Below are positions 43,866 to 51,971 of a stretch of 64,000 nucleotides of DNA, one piece after another (position 1 is the first letter of the stretch; each line of letters starts with the position of its first letter). The translations under genes were made by a program, and so were the position numbers. Below the pieces are notes generated by a model. The model did not search any database. It had not been told where the DNA came from and saw only the letters and a program-made list of their open reading frames with translations. Location: the NCBI GenBank assembly GCA_963817785.1, contig CAWFPL010000002.1, positions 1,364,001-1,428,000 on the forward strand, read 5' to 3'. The DNA is from JAKALD01 sp963817785 (GTDB taxonomy: Bacteria; Pseudomonadota; Gammaproteobacteria; Burkholderiales; SG8-39).

Positions 43866-45001
43866 ATCTGGAACCGGCTGAAGGCGATGGAAAACAGCGC
43901 GTCGGTGACGATCACCAGAAAGATCGACTGCACGACGCTCACCGTGGTCTGCCGCCCGACGCTGTCGGCGCTGCCCGTAGCCTGGAATCCCTGGTAGCAG
44001 CCCACCAGCGCGATGATCACCGCGAACACGGGCGCCTTGCCGATGCCGGTCAGGTACGAAGACAGCGTCATCGCGTGCCCGAGGCGGTCGAGGAACGCGC
44101 TGAAGTTGACGCCAACCTGCGCGCTCGCCATGACCATGCCGCCGAGCACCCCCATCACGTCCGTGTAGACCGTAAGCAGGGGCAGCGCCACGACCAGCGC
44201 GAGCATCTTGGGCAGGACCAGCAGCTCCATCGGCACGACGCCGATGGTGCGCAGCGCGTCGATCTCCTCGGTGACCTTCATGGTCCCGATCTGCGCAGCG
44301 TACGCGGATCCGGATCGGCCGGCGACGATGATCGCGGTCAGCAAGGGCGAGAGCTCGCGCGCCATCGACAGGCCGACAAGGTCGGCGATGTAGATGTTGG
44401 CGCCGAAGCGCGCGAGCTGCTCGGCGCCCTGATAGGCGATGACCACGCCCATCAGGAAGGAAAGCAGCCCGGTGATCGGCAGCGCCGCGTAACCCGCGCT
44501 TTGCAGGTTGTGCAGGACCGTCCGCCAGCGGATGCGCCGCGGGTCGGCGAGCGAGCGCGCGAGCAGCAACGCGGCTTCGCCGAGAAAGGCGACCAGCCCA
44601 AGCGCGTTGCGCAGGCCCTGCCAGGCTGCCTGCCCGATGCGAAAGAGCACGCCAGGGACGGCCGGGACCGCGGCGCGCGCGTCCCCGGCGCGCTCCGCGA
44701 CCAGCTGCAGCACGGCATCGAATCCGGGCCGCATGCCGCGCAGCTGCACGGCGCGGCCACGCTCGCGCAGCGCGCGCACCGTCCGGTGCAACAGCCAGGC
44801 GCCGGAGGTGTCCATGGCGGTGACCGCGGAGGCATCGATCACCAGCTCGCCCGTGCGGGGCCACTCGAGCGTCTCCAGGCGCTGTTCCAGCTCGGCGATG
44901 CCGCGCAGGACCCACGGACCGGCGCAACGCAATTCGGCGCCTGTTGCCAGCGGTGTCAATTCCGCTGCAGCGAGGGAATCGAAAGTTCGACTGGGAGCCA
45001 T
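43862..45001 (-). CDS. mlaE: STAS domain fused to MlaE-type permease
   Basis: The protein has 379 residues. The first 115 form a STAS domain (LVIDASAVTAMDTSGAWLLHRTVRALRERG), as in the separate small protein MlaB. The rest is the MlaE permease with FLMGVVIAYQGAEQLARFGANIYIADLVGLSMARELSPLLTAIIVAGRSGSAYAAQIGTM (in parts) and EEIDALRTIGV, the coupling region. E. coli encodes the two parts separately, so this is a MlaB-MlaE fusion. It is the first gene of the leftward lipid-transport operon, about 150 bases after an FNR-type dyad. Confidence 0.9.
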   Translation of the reverse strand: MAPSRTFDSLAAAELTPLATGAELRCAGPWVLRGIAELEQRLETLEWPRTGELVIDASAVTAMDTSGAWLLHRTVRALRERGRAVQLRGMRPGFDAVLQLVAERAGDARAAVPAVPGVLFRIGQAAWQGLRNALGLVAFLGEAALLLARSLADPRRIRWRTVLHNLQSAGYAALPITGLLSFLMGVVIAYQGAEQLARFGANIYIADLVGLSMARELSPLLTAIIVAGRSGSAYAAQIGTMKVTEEIDALRTIGVVPMELLVLPKMLALVVALPLLTVYTDVMGVLGGMVMASAQVGVNFSAFLDRLGHAMTLSSYLTGIGKAPVFAVIIALVGCYQGFQATGSADSVGRQTTVSVVQSIFLVIVTDALFSIAFSRFQI

Positions 45002-45141
45002 GGACTCGGCCGCGGTGAGGGGTTCCGAATTCCGCCCGCGCCCCGCGATTACGCGTCAGCATCGCAGGCATGCGCGCTGCGCGCGGGGCGGCGCGCGGCC
45101 GGATCATCTCCCCGAAGCTATCGCTCGGGGCGATGGGGCAC

Positions 45142-45155
45142 TTGATTTAGGTCAA
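45142..45155. promoter_or_regulatory. FNR-type binding site upstream of the Mla-like operon
   Basis: TTGATTTAGGTCAA matches the FNR consensus TTGAT-N4-ATCAA at 9 of 10 positions. It lies in the 178-bp gap between the start of mlaE and the stop of the DAHP synthase gene, 141 bases upstream of mlaE. The rest of the gap holds nothing recognisable. Confidence 0.55.
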
Positions 45156-45179
45156 ACGGGCCGCGACGCGCGCGCAAGC

Positions 45180-46274
45180 CTACGCTGCCGTCGCGTGCAT
45201 GCGCGCCGCGCGGACGCGCAGCGCCTGCGCGACCGCGGGCGCCGAGGTGCGCAGCAGGGAAGCTGTCGTTTCCCAGTCGATGCACGGGTCGGTGACCGAG
45301 CAGCCGTAGATCAGTCTGGAGCGGTCCTCCGGGATCGGCTGGCTGCCGGCCACCAGGTTGCTCTCGAGCATCAACCCGACCAGCGAGGTGTTGCCTTCGA
45401 CGATCTGGCGGATGCAGTCGCGGAACACCAGCGGCTGCAGCTCCGGCTTCTTGAACGAGTTCGCGTGCGAGCAGTCGATGACGATGTTGCTCGCGAGCCC
45501 GGCCTGCGCGAGCGCCTGCTCGGTCAGCGCGACGTGCGCGGTGTCGTAGTTGGGGCCGTCCTGGCCACCGCGCAGCACGACGTGGCCGTAGCGGTTGCCG
45601 CGCGTGCGCACGATCGCGGAGGCGCCGTCCTGGTTGATGCCGAGAAAGCTGTGCGGCTGGCTCGCCGAGCGGATCGCGTTGATCGCGACGCGGACATCGC
45701 CGTCGGTTCCGTTCTTGAAGCCGACGGGCGCCGAGAGCCCGCTGGCCATCTCGCGGTGCGTCTGCGACTCGCTGGTGCGCGCGCCGATCGCATACCAGGC
45801 GATCAGGTCGCCCAGGTACTGCGGCGCGATCGGATCCAGGGCCTCGGTCGCAGCCGGCAGGCCGAGCTCGGCCACCGCGCGCAGGAAAGCGCGCGCGCGC
45901 TCCATTCCTTCCTCGATATGAAACGAGTCGTCCATGTGCGGATCGTTGATGTAGCCCTTCCAGCCCGTGACCGTGCGCGGCTTCTCGAAATACACCCGCA
46001 TCACCAGATAGAACGCGTCGCGCAGCTCGGATGCCAGCCGCGCCAGACGCCGCGCGTAGTCGAGACCTGCGACCGGGTCGTGGATCGAGCACGGGCCCAG
46101 CACCACGAACAGGCGATGATCGGTGCGGTCGAGGATGCGGCCGAGCGTCGCGCGCGCCTCCGCCACCGAGCTTGCGGCCGCGGGGGTGAGCGCAACGCGC
46201 CCCTTCAGCTCGCGCGGCGAGGGCATGGCGTCCAGGGAGGCCACGTTGATGTTTTCGGTCTGCGGCTGGGTCAT
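45180..46274 (-). CDS. 3-deoxy-7-phosphoheptulonate synthase (DAHP synthase, class I)
   Basis: The ATG at 46274 gives 364 residues, normal for AroF/G/H. The active-site text is all there: FVVLGPCSIHDP, RVYFEKPRTVTGWKGYINDP, TEALDPIAPQYLGDLIAWYAIGARTSESQ, FKNGTDG, LRGGQDGPNY, IDCSHANS and LMLESNLVAGSQ. It condenses phosphoenolpyruvate with erythrose 4-phosphate, the first step of aromatic amino-acid synthesis. Which feedback type (Phe, Tyr or Trp) cannot be read here. It is divergent from otsA with 137 bases between starts. Confidence 0.93.
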   Translation of the reverse strand: MTQPQTENINVASLDAMPSPRELKGRVALTPAAASSVAEARATLGRILDRTDHRLFVVLGPCSIHDPVAGLDYARRLARLASELRDAFYLVMRVYFEKPRTVTGWKGYINDPHMDDSFHIEEGMERARAFLRAVAELGLPAATEALDPIAPQYLGDLIAWYAIGARTSESQTHREMASGLSAPVGFKNGTDGDVRVAINAIRSASQPHSFLGINQDGASAIVRTRGNRYGHVVLRGGQDGPNYDTAHVALTEQALAQAGLASNIVIDCSHANSFKKPELQPLVFRDCIRQIVEGNTSLVGLMLESNLVAGSQPIPEDRSRLIYGCSVTDPCIDWETTASLLRTSAPAVAQALRVRAARMHATAA

Positions 46275-46411
46275 TGCGAGTGTCGCCTTCGGTGCGCATG
46301 ATACCGCGCCGCTCCATTGCGCGATAATCGGCCCGGTGCTGCGCGCCACGCGCGGTGCGGCCTGCGCTTGCGCTGCGGCGCGTCCTGTCGTCGACTTCTG
46401 GAACTCCTGCC

Positions 46412-47911
46412 ATGCAAGCGAAACGAGAACAACTGGTCGTGGTATCCAATCGGCTTCCGTTCGCCTTCAGGCGCGAGCCCTCGGGGCGCTGGCGCGCCGT
46501 GCCCGGCGCGGGCGGCCTGGTCACCGCGCTGCTGCCGGTGCTGCGCCACCGCGGCGGGACGTGGGTCGGCTGGCCCGGCGCGTCCGAATCCGTGCCCGAC
46601 CTGAGCCAGGAGCTGGCTGCGCTCAGCGACGACGCGGGCTACGCCTTGCGCGGCGTCGCGCTTACCGCGGAGGAGGTCCACGGCTTCTACGAGGGCTTCG
46701 CCAACGAGATCATCTGGCCGCTGTTCCACGACCTGCAGTCATTGTGCAATTTCGATCCGGAGTACTGGCGCACGTATTGCACGGTGAACCGCAAGTTCGC
46801 CTACGTCGTACGCGAGGCGAGCAGCGCGGAGGATTTCATCTGGGTGCACGACTACCACCTCATGAACGTCGCCGCCGAGCTGAGGCGGCTCGACGTCAAG
46901 TCGCGCATCGGGTTTTTCCTGCACATCCCGTTCCCGCCGCTCGACATCTTCCTCAAGCTGCCGTGGCGCCTGCAGCTGCTGGAGGCGCTGCTCGAGTTCG
47001 ATCTCATCGGGCTGCAGACAGTGCGCGACCGGCACAACTTCACGCAGTGCGTGCACGCGCTGCTCAAGGACGCCCGCATCGAGGGCCGGGGACGGGTGCT
47101 GCTCGCCACGCACCGCGGACGCACGACCCGCATCGGCGCATTTCCGATCAGCATCGACTACGACGCCTTCATGCGCCAGGCGGCGAGCGAGGAGGTGGCG
47201 GCAGGCGCGCGCGAGCTGCACGCGCTGCTGCCCAAGCGCAAGCTGATCCTGGGAATCGATCGGCTGGACTACACCAAGGGAATTCCGCTGCGGCTCAAGG
47301 CGTTCCAGAACGTGTTGGCGCGCTACCCAGAGCTGCGCGAACGCATCTCGCTCATCCAGGTGGTGGTCCCGAGCCGCGAGGATATCGCCGAGTACCGCGA
47401 TCTGAAGTCGGAGATCGAGCAGCTGGTGAGCAAGATCAACGGCAGCCTGGCGCGCCCCGGCGGGTGGGTGCCGGTGTGGTATGCCTATCGCAGCCTGTCG
47501 CGGGCGGAGCTGCTGGCCTATTACCGGGCCGCCGACATCGCGCTCGTCACGCCGCTCAAGGACGGCATGAACCTGGTGGCCAAGGAGTACTGCGCCTGCA
47601 GCATCGAGGAGGACTGCGTGCTCATCCTGTCCGAGTTCGCGGGGGCGGCAGTGCAGCTCGCCAACGGCGCGCTGCTGGTCAACCCCTACGACATCGAGGG
47701 GGTGGCCGACGCGATCCGGCACGCCTATCTGATGGACGGCGTCGAGCGCCGCGCGCGCATGCGCAGGCTCAGACGGTCGGTGCGCGAGCACGACGTGTTC
47801 TGGTGGGTCGACTCGTTCCTGCGCGCGGCAATTACCAAGAACCTGGCTGCCTTCCCACTCGCCCGCGGCCGCCCCGCGGACCAGGAGATGGATTTTGGAT
47901 TGCCTTTCTGA
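46412..47911 (+). CDS. otsA: Trehalose-6-phosphate synthase (OtsA)
   Basis: The ATG at 46412 gives 499 residues; an in-frame ATG at 46355 would add 19. The GT20 glycosyltransferase motifs are present: VVSNRLPF, GGLVTALLPVL, WVHDYHLM, FFLHIPFPP, LGIDRLDYTKGIPLRLKAF, and the donor-site LKDGMNLVAKEYCAC. It makes trehalose 6-phosphate from UDP-glucose and glucose 6-phosphate, giving osmotic and desiccation protection. No trehalose-phosphatase (otsB) or glucoamylase gene, often its neighbours, is in the window, so the phosphatase must be elsewhere. Confidence 0.94.
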   Translation: MQAKREQLVVVSNRLPFAFRREPSGRWRAVPGAGGLVTALLPVLRHRGGTWVGWPGASESVPDLSQELAALSDDAGYALRGVALTAEEVHGFYEGFANEIIWPLFHDLQSLCNFDPEYWRTYCTVNRKFAYVVREASSAEDFIWVHDYHLMNVAAELRRLDVKSRIGFFLHIPFPPLDIFLKLPWRLQLLEALLEFDLIGLQTVRDRHNFTQCVHALLKDARIEGRGRVLLATHRGRTTRIGAFPISIDYDAFMRQAASEEVAAGARELHALLPKRKLILGIDRLDYTKGIPLRLKAFQNVLARYPELRERISLIQVVVPSREDIAEYRDLKSEIEQLVSKINGSLARPGGWVPVWYAYRSLSRAELLAYYRAADIALVTPLKDGMNLVAKEYCACSIEEDCVLILSEFAGAAVQLANGALLVNPYDIEGVADAIRHAYLMDGVERRARMRRLRRSVREHDVFWWVDSFLRAAITKNLAAFPLARGRPADQEMDFGLPF

Positions 47912-48046
47912 ATACCTCGGTTGAACCGTGGCTCCCCGGGTGCGGGGGAGTAGAGTGTTGCAGAAGTCGTAATATTTTCAGTAAATACAATCTTTTGGAG
48001 CACTATCCAAGCCAATCCTTCCGGGCAAGCCTAAGGAAATTGTAAA

Positions 48047-48098
48047 TGAGAAGCATTGACAATAAGAGCGTTCTGGCTAAAGATGAGAACAATTGTCA
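48047..48098 (+). promoter_or_regulatory. Promoter with two Fur-like boxes upstream of the cupredoxin gene
   Basis: A perfect -35 TTGACA (48056-48061) is followed 16-17 bases on by a weak -10 (TAAAGA or AAAGAT, 48078-48084). TGAGAAGCATTGACA (48047-48061) overlaps the -35, and TGAGAACAATTGTCA (48084-48098) overlaps or follows the -10. Against the Fur 7-1-7 core TGATAAT-N-ATTATCA they match 10 and 11 of 14. The gap is AT-rich, unlike the rest of the window. Fur-type iron repression fits the cupredoxin downstream. Confidence 0.45.
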
Positions 48099-48162
48099 TT
48101 GGTCTTTCGGCCCGCCCCACCGCAATAGATCAAGCCGAAATGGACCTGCCTGGAGAAGTTTG

Positions 48163-48507
48163 ATGAAAACGTATGTCGGGTTTGCAGCGCTCGCTCTCGG
48201 GCTCGCCATGGGGGCGCCTGCGCTCGCCGAGGATCCGGCCACCTTGCAGCTCGTCATCGCCCAGCACCAGTTCTCGCCCAAGGAGTTGCCCGTCCCGGCA
48301 GGCGTCAGGGTCAGGTTGCTGATCCGCAATGACGACGCCCTGCCGGCCGAGTTCGAGAGCTATGACTTGTCGCGCGAGATCGTGGTGCCCGGTCACAGCC
48401 AGGTGACGGTTTACATCGGTCCTCTCAAGCCGGGCCGCTACAACTTCTTCAACGACTTCGACCACGCGGTCCAGGGCTGGGTGGTGGTCGGCGGGTCCGC
48501 GAAGTAG
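48163..48507 (+). CDS. Periplasmic cupredoxin-domain protein
   Basis: The ATG at 48163 gives 114 residues. The signal peptide (YVGFAALALGLAMGAPALAE) ends near residue 22. The mature protein is one cupredoxin-like sandwich: QLVIAQHQFSPKELPVPAGVRVRLLIRNDDALPAEFES, then EIVVPGHSQVTVYIGPLKPGRYNFF. A typical type-1 copper Cys is absent; Glu and His residues remain. This family (cupredoxin_1) often travels with Ftr1-type iron permeases as a periplasmic metal carrier. No permease gene follows here. The 3' end is repeated in the adjacent 207-bp duplication. Confidence 0.82.
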   Translation: MKTYVGFAALALGLAMGAPALAEDPATLQLVIAQHQFSPKELPVPAGVRVRLLIRNDDALPAEFESYDLSREIVVPGHSQVTVYIGPLKPGRYNFFNDFDHAVQGWVVVGGSAK

Positions 48508-48790
48508 GAGCCAGTTCGATCATGCACAAGCTTGGCGCAAGGCCGGTCCCGCGCGCCGCGAAGAAGGCGGGCACTTCCCCCATAGATCGTGGTGCCCGGT
48601 CACAGCCAGGTGACGGTTTACATCGGTCCTCTCAAGCCGGGCCGCTACAACTTCTTCAACGACTTCGACCACGCGGTCCAGGGCTGGGTGGTGGTCGGCG
48701 GGTCCGCGAAGTAGGAGCCAGTTCGATCATGCACAAGCTTGGCGCAAGGCCGGTCCCGCGCGCCGCGAAGAAGGCGGGCACTTCCCCCAT
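48377..48790. repeat. Perfect tandem duplication, two copies of 207 bp
   Basis: Bases 48377-48583 and 48584-48790 are identical by direct reading, with no spacer. The unit covers the last 43 codons of the cupredoxin gene, the intergenic AGGAG site, and the first 20 codons of the next gene. Because 207 is a multiple of three, the downstream frame stays open through both copies. Zero divergence implies a very recent event or an assembly error. Confidence 0.95.
48586..48714 (+). pseudogene. Duplicated 3' fragment of the cupredoxin gene
   Basis: This is the second copy of the cupredoxin C-terminus (42 codons plus stop), starting at IVVPGHSQ. It has no start codon with a ribosome site, and an in-frame TAG (48583-48585) directly precedes it, so it should not be translated as a separate protein. 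It is a by-product of the 207-bp duplication. Confidence 0.8.
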
Positions 48791-49538
48791 GACAGGCTCC
48801 CGTCGACCCTTGCCGGGAATCCTCTGGCCGGCCGTCATGCTCGCCGGCCTGGCCATGGCCTTGGCGCCGCGCGCGAGCCGCGCCGACGATTTCATCGTCT
48901 ACTCGCCTTACGTCACGAAAGGTCAATCGGAGGTGGAGGTGCGCGGCTACCGGCAGCGCGACGGCGATCCGTCACTGAATGGCGCGCGTGCGTACGAAAT
49001 CTCAGTGGGGCACGCCGTGACCGATTGGTGGCGCCCCGAGCTCTATCTGGGCGAATACGAGCGGCAGCCGGGCCAGGGCCAGCAGCGCGTCGGCAATGAG
49101 TTCGAGAATACGTTCCAGCTGACCCCGCAGGGCGAATACTGGGCCGACACCGGGTTCCTGCTGGCCTACGAGCGCAACGTCCAGCCCGGCGTGCCGAACG
49201 CAGTGGAGTTCGGGCCGTTGTTCGAAAAGCAGAGCGGTCGTTTCGATCACCGCCTGAACCTGATCTGGGAGAAGCAAGTGGGGGGCGGTGCCGGCAACAA
49301 ATATGAATTCCGTGCAGCCTACAGCCTGGCCTACAAGATCACGCCCGCCATCGCCCCGGGATTCGAGGCCTACGTCCGGCCCAGCGACAACAGCTACCAG
49401 ATCGGCCCGGTCCTCTCAGGCGAGCTGGCGAGCGCCCGCGGCAGCGAGCTGGAGTATCGGGTCGGCGTCGTCTTCGGCGTGAATGCGGCCGCGCCCAACC
49501 AGACGCTTCTGGCGCGTCTGGAGTATGAGTTCTTCTGA
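48729..49538 (+). CDS. Probable outer-membrane beta-barrel protein
   Basis: The second-copy ATG at 48729 follows AGGAG by 11 bases and gives 269 residues; an internal ATG at 48789 (249 residues) is a good alternative. A hydrophobic leader (GILWPAVMLAGLAMALAPRASRA) precedes DDFIVYSPYVTKGQSEVEVRGY. The mature part has alternating polar and apolar strands, for example AYEISVGHAVTDWWRPELYLGEYER and GSELEYRVGVVFGV. It ends in LLARLEYEFF, with the C-terminal Phe expected for barrel insertion by BamA. No family name is certain. It lies directly after the cupredoxin gene and probably shares its Fur-like promoter. The first 20 codons are part of the tandem duplication. Confidence 0.72.
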   Translation: MHKLGARPVPRAAKKAGTSPMTGSRRPLPGILWPAVMLAGLAMALAPRASRADDFIVYSPYVTKGQSEVEVRGYRQRDGDPSLNGARAYEISVGHAVTDWWRPELYLGEYERQPGQGQQRVGNEFENTFQLTPQGEYWADTGFLLAYERNVQPGVPNAVEFGPLFEKQSGRFDHRLNLIWEKQVGGGAGNKYEFRAAYSLAYKITPAIAPGFEAYVRPSDNSYQIGPVLSGELASARGSELEYRVGVVFGVNAAAPNQTLLARLEYEFF

Positions 49539-49574
49539 CCAGCCGACGCGGTTCGCGCGGCCGGCATCGCGGCG

Positions 49575-50495
49575 ATGAGCGCGCTTCTCGCAAGGCTCGC
49601 GGCCCTGTGCCTGGCGGCGGTGGCGCCGCTCGCGGCCGCGGCGCCTGAGGCGCAGGCCGTCCCCCGGCCCGATCACGTCGTGATCGTGATCGAGGAGAAC
49701 AAGGCCTATCGGCAGATCATCGGCAACCCGGACGCTCCGTACATCAACGCGCTGGCCGAGAGCGGGGCGCTTTTCACGCACTCGTACGCGGTAGCCCATC
49801 CGAGCCAGCCCAATTATCTGGCCCTGTTCTCCGGCAGCACCCAAGGCGTGCGCGACGACCGATGCCTCGGCACTCTGTCGGGCGATAACCTTGCCAGCGA
49901 GCTGCTGCGCAATGGCTACAGCTTCGCCACCTATTCCGAGTCGATGCCGCGGGCGGGTTACACCGGCTGCGCGGCCGGGCATTACCAGCGCAAGCACAAC
50001 CCGGCGGCGAACTGGCAGGGCGTCAATGTCCCGTCCACGGCGAACCTGCCGTTCACCGCGTTTCCATCGGATTACGCGAAGCTCCCGACCGTCGCCATCG
50101 TGGTGCCGAACCAGGAGAACGACATGCATGACGGAAGGCCGGACACCGCGATCGCGAGGGGCGATCGCTGGCTGCGCGAGAACCTGGATCCGTACGTGCG
50201 CTGGGCACGCACGCACAACAGCCTGCTGATCCTGACATGGGATGAGGACGACGGCTCGAGCAGCAATCGCATTCCGACGCTGATCGCCGGCGCGATGGTC
50301 CGCCCGGGCATCTACGCCGAGCGCATCGATCACTACAGCGTGTTGCGCACCATCGCCGAGATGTACGGCCTGCGGCCGCCGGGGGAGGCCGCGCAAGCGG
50401 CTGCCATCGCCGGGATCTGGTCGCCCGGCGGCGCGGCTATGGAGCCGCGCGCTCCCGCGTCCGAGCGTCAGCCGGCTGCAGGTCGCGAGCGATAA
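49575..50495 (+). CDS. Secreted acid phosphatase / phospholipase C-like phosphoesterase
   Basis: This 306-residue protein has a signal peptide (LAALCLAAVAPLAAAAPEAQA). The phosphoesterase family (PF04185-type) motifs are HVVIVIEENKAYRQI with the metal-site Glu-Asn, AHPSQPNYLALFSGSTQG with the nucleophile region, PNQENDMHDG, and LTWDEDDGSSSN. These match AcpA-like and phospholipase C-like enzymes that hydrolyse phosphate esters in the periplasm or outside the cell. The last 59 bases overlap the 3' end of the convergent DUF2726 gene. Confidence 0.85.
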   Translation: MSALLARLAALCLAAVAPLAAAAPEAQAVPRPDHVVIVIEENKAYRQIIGNPDAPYINALAESGALFTHSYAVAHPSQPNYLALFSGSTQGVRDDRCLGTLSGDNLASELLRNGYSFATYSESMPRAGYTGCAAGHYQRKHNPAANWQGVNVPSTANLPFTAFPSDYAKLPTVAIVVPNQENDMHDGRPDTAIARGDRWLRENLDPYVRWARTHNSLLILTWDEDDGSSSNRIPTLIAGAMVRPGIYAERIDHYSVLRTIAEMYGLRPPGEAAQAAAIAGIWSPGGAAMEPRAPASERQPAAGRER

Positions 50496-50970
50496 GCTGC
50501 CGGATCTGGGCCTCGGAGGGGAGCGTGGCGGCGTTCCAGCGCAGCAACACGATTCCCGCCGCGGCCAGTGCATTGTCGGTGAAGCGGTCGGCCTGAGCCG
50601 AGAAGGGGTCCTCCCCGCTCGAGTCCTCCAGCAGGATTGCCGCCAGGACCGTGGAGTCGGGCCGGCACAGCACGAAGTCGAGGCTCTTCGCAGCGATCCG
50701 GCTCATCCAGTTTTCGGCGTACGCCGTGCGTTTCACTGCAATCACCCTGGCGAGCGGCAGCTGCGCCAGCACCATGCATTCGGGCAGGGCCTTGACCAGG
50801 CGTCGATACAGCAGCTGCTGCGGAGCGCTCAGCACCTTGCGCGCGTAATACGGCCAGAACTTATGCGGCGGATAGAGCTTGGCGCGCAGGCTGTCGGAAT
50901 AAACCACCGCGACCACCAGCGCCGCACCCGACAGGGCGACGATTGCGAGCGTGCCGAACGACCACGTCAT
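50437..50970 (-). CDS. DUF2726 protein with N-terminal membrane anchor
   Basis: The ATG at 50970 gives 177 residues; one at 50997 adds nine. A membrane helix (FGTLAIVALSGAALVVAVVYS) is followed by the DUF2726 domain: LSAPQQLLYRRLVKALPECMVLAQLPLARV, SLDFVLCRPDSTVLAAILLEDSS, and GIVLLRWNAATLPS. The domain is thought to be a restriction-endonuclease-like fold, with the Asp of SLDFVL and the Glu of LLED as possible catalytic residues. The biological role is unknown. It overlaps the convergent phosphoesterase gene by 59 bases. Confidence 0.78.
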   Translation of the reverse strand: MTWSFGTLAIVALSGAALVVAVVYSDSLRAKLYPPHKFWPYYARKVLSAPQQLLYRRLVKALPECMVLAQLPLARVIAVKRTAYAENWMSRIAAKSLDFVLCRPDSTVLAAILLEDSSGEDPFSAQADRFTDNALAAAGIVLLRWNAATLPSEAQIRQLIARDLQPADARTRERAAP

Positions 50971-51147
50971 CCCGCGCAGGTCCTTGCAGAGGGGCATCGC
51001 CGCCGCGCGACCGCCGCGCGCACGAGCACGCCGATGGTACCGCGAGCTCGCGCAACGTGCTCGGCGCAGGCAGTCCGATGAAGCTGGGGCCGGCGAGCGC
51101 AGGAACCTGCCGCGGACCGCTCGTCGCCGGTCCGCGGCGGCGAGGGA

Positions 51148-51672
51148 TCAGGACTTGACGACCAGCGAGTTGATCACCTTCTTGACGCCGTCCACGTGCG
51201 CGGCGATGTCCGCTGCGCGGGCCGCCTGCTGCGCACTGTTCACGAACCCGGAGAGCTGCACCGTGCCGTCCTGAGTCTGCACCTTGACTACGATCGGCGT
51301 CGTCGAGCCGTCCTGCAGCAGCGCGGCCTTCACCTTGGCGGTGATCCACGCGTCGCCGGCGAACTCCGCGGCCTTGATGCGGTCGTCGTAGGAGTTCGCC
51401 TTGACCACCTCGGCGGCGTCGAGCCGGCCATCGCGATTGGCGTCGGAGGCACGGAACGCACGCTCCGAGCCATCGTGCCTCAGCCATTCCTGGAGCGACA
51501 CGTAGCCGTCGCCGTTGGTGTCGTAGAGCTTGAGCACGCCGGACTCGCTCGGGTTGGGGACCGCGGCATCGGCGAGGACGGCCCGGGGACAGAGTGCCGC
51601 CAGCGCGCACAGCGCGAGCAGGCCGAGCGCCCCGCGCGGCGCGCGGGCGGGTCGATGGTTCGGGATTCGCAT
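51148..51672 (-). CDS. Secreted EF-hand and BON domain protein
   Basis: The 174-residue protein has a signal peptide (LGLLALCALAALCPRAVLADA). It is followed by two EF-hand-like calcium loops, DTNGDGYVSLQE and DANRDGRLDAAE. A C-terminal BON domain follows (ITAKVKAALLQDGSTTPIVVKVQTQDGTVQLSGFVNSAQQAARA, in parts, ending VKKVINSLVVKS). The pairing suggests a calcium-dependent, lipid-associated periplasmic protein. It is the second BON protein in the window. Its gene stands alone. Confidence 0.82.
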   Translation of the reverse strand: MRIPNHRPARAPRGALGLLALCALAALCPRAVLADAAVPNPSESGVLKLYDTNGDGYVSLQEWLRHDGSERAFRASDANRDGRLDAAEVVKANSYDDRIKAAEFAGDAWITAKVKAALLQDGSTTPIVVKVQTQDGTVQLSGFVNSAQQAARAADIAAHVDGVKKVINSLVVKS

Positions 51673-51971
51673 GGCGATGGCTCCTATCTCGAGTTTGTGC
51701 AGGCGAGCGCCGGGGCGCCCGTCGCTGTATCAATGCGAATGCCATGCCAGCGCGCATATCCGCGCCAAAACAATGAGCTAAGCTATGCGATCGGTACGGT
51801 CCGCGGAAAAAGTGTCGTCGAGCCACAACACTATCGAGCATGGCGATCGAACTCCTTGAGCTAGAAGCGCAATCTTGTCGCTGATCGGCGACGCAGCCGC
51901 ACGCGGTGAAATCGGCTGCACGCGGCTCCGGACGAACAATCGGATCATCACTCTTACCAGGAGGTCATCGC
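51673..51971. other. Intergenic region with nothing recognisable
   Basis: This 299-bp gap separates the divergent EF-hand/BON and lyase genes. It is somewhat less GC-rich than its surroundings. Apart from the AGGAGG ribosome site at 51959-51964 for the lyase gene, I see no convincing promoter, repeat or RNA. Confidence 0.6.

Noticed and set aside
47932..47950. Rho-independent terminator after otsA (CTCCCC/GGGGAG)
   Set aside because: The stem is only six pairs and no T tract follows, so support is too weak to list.
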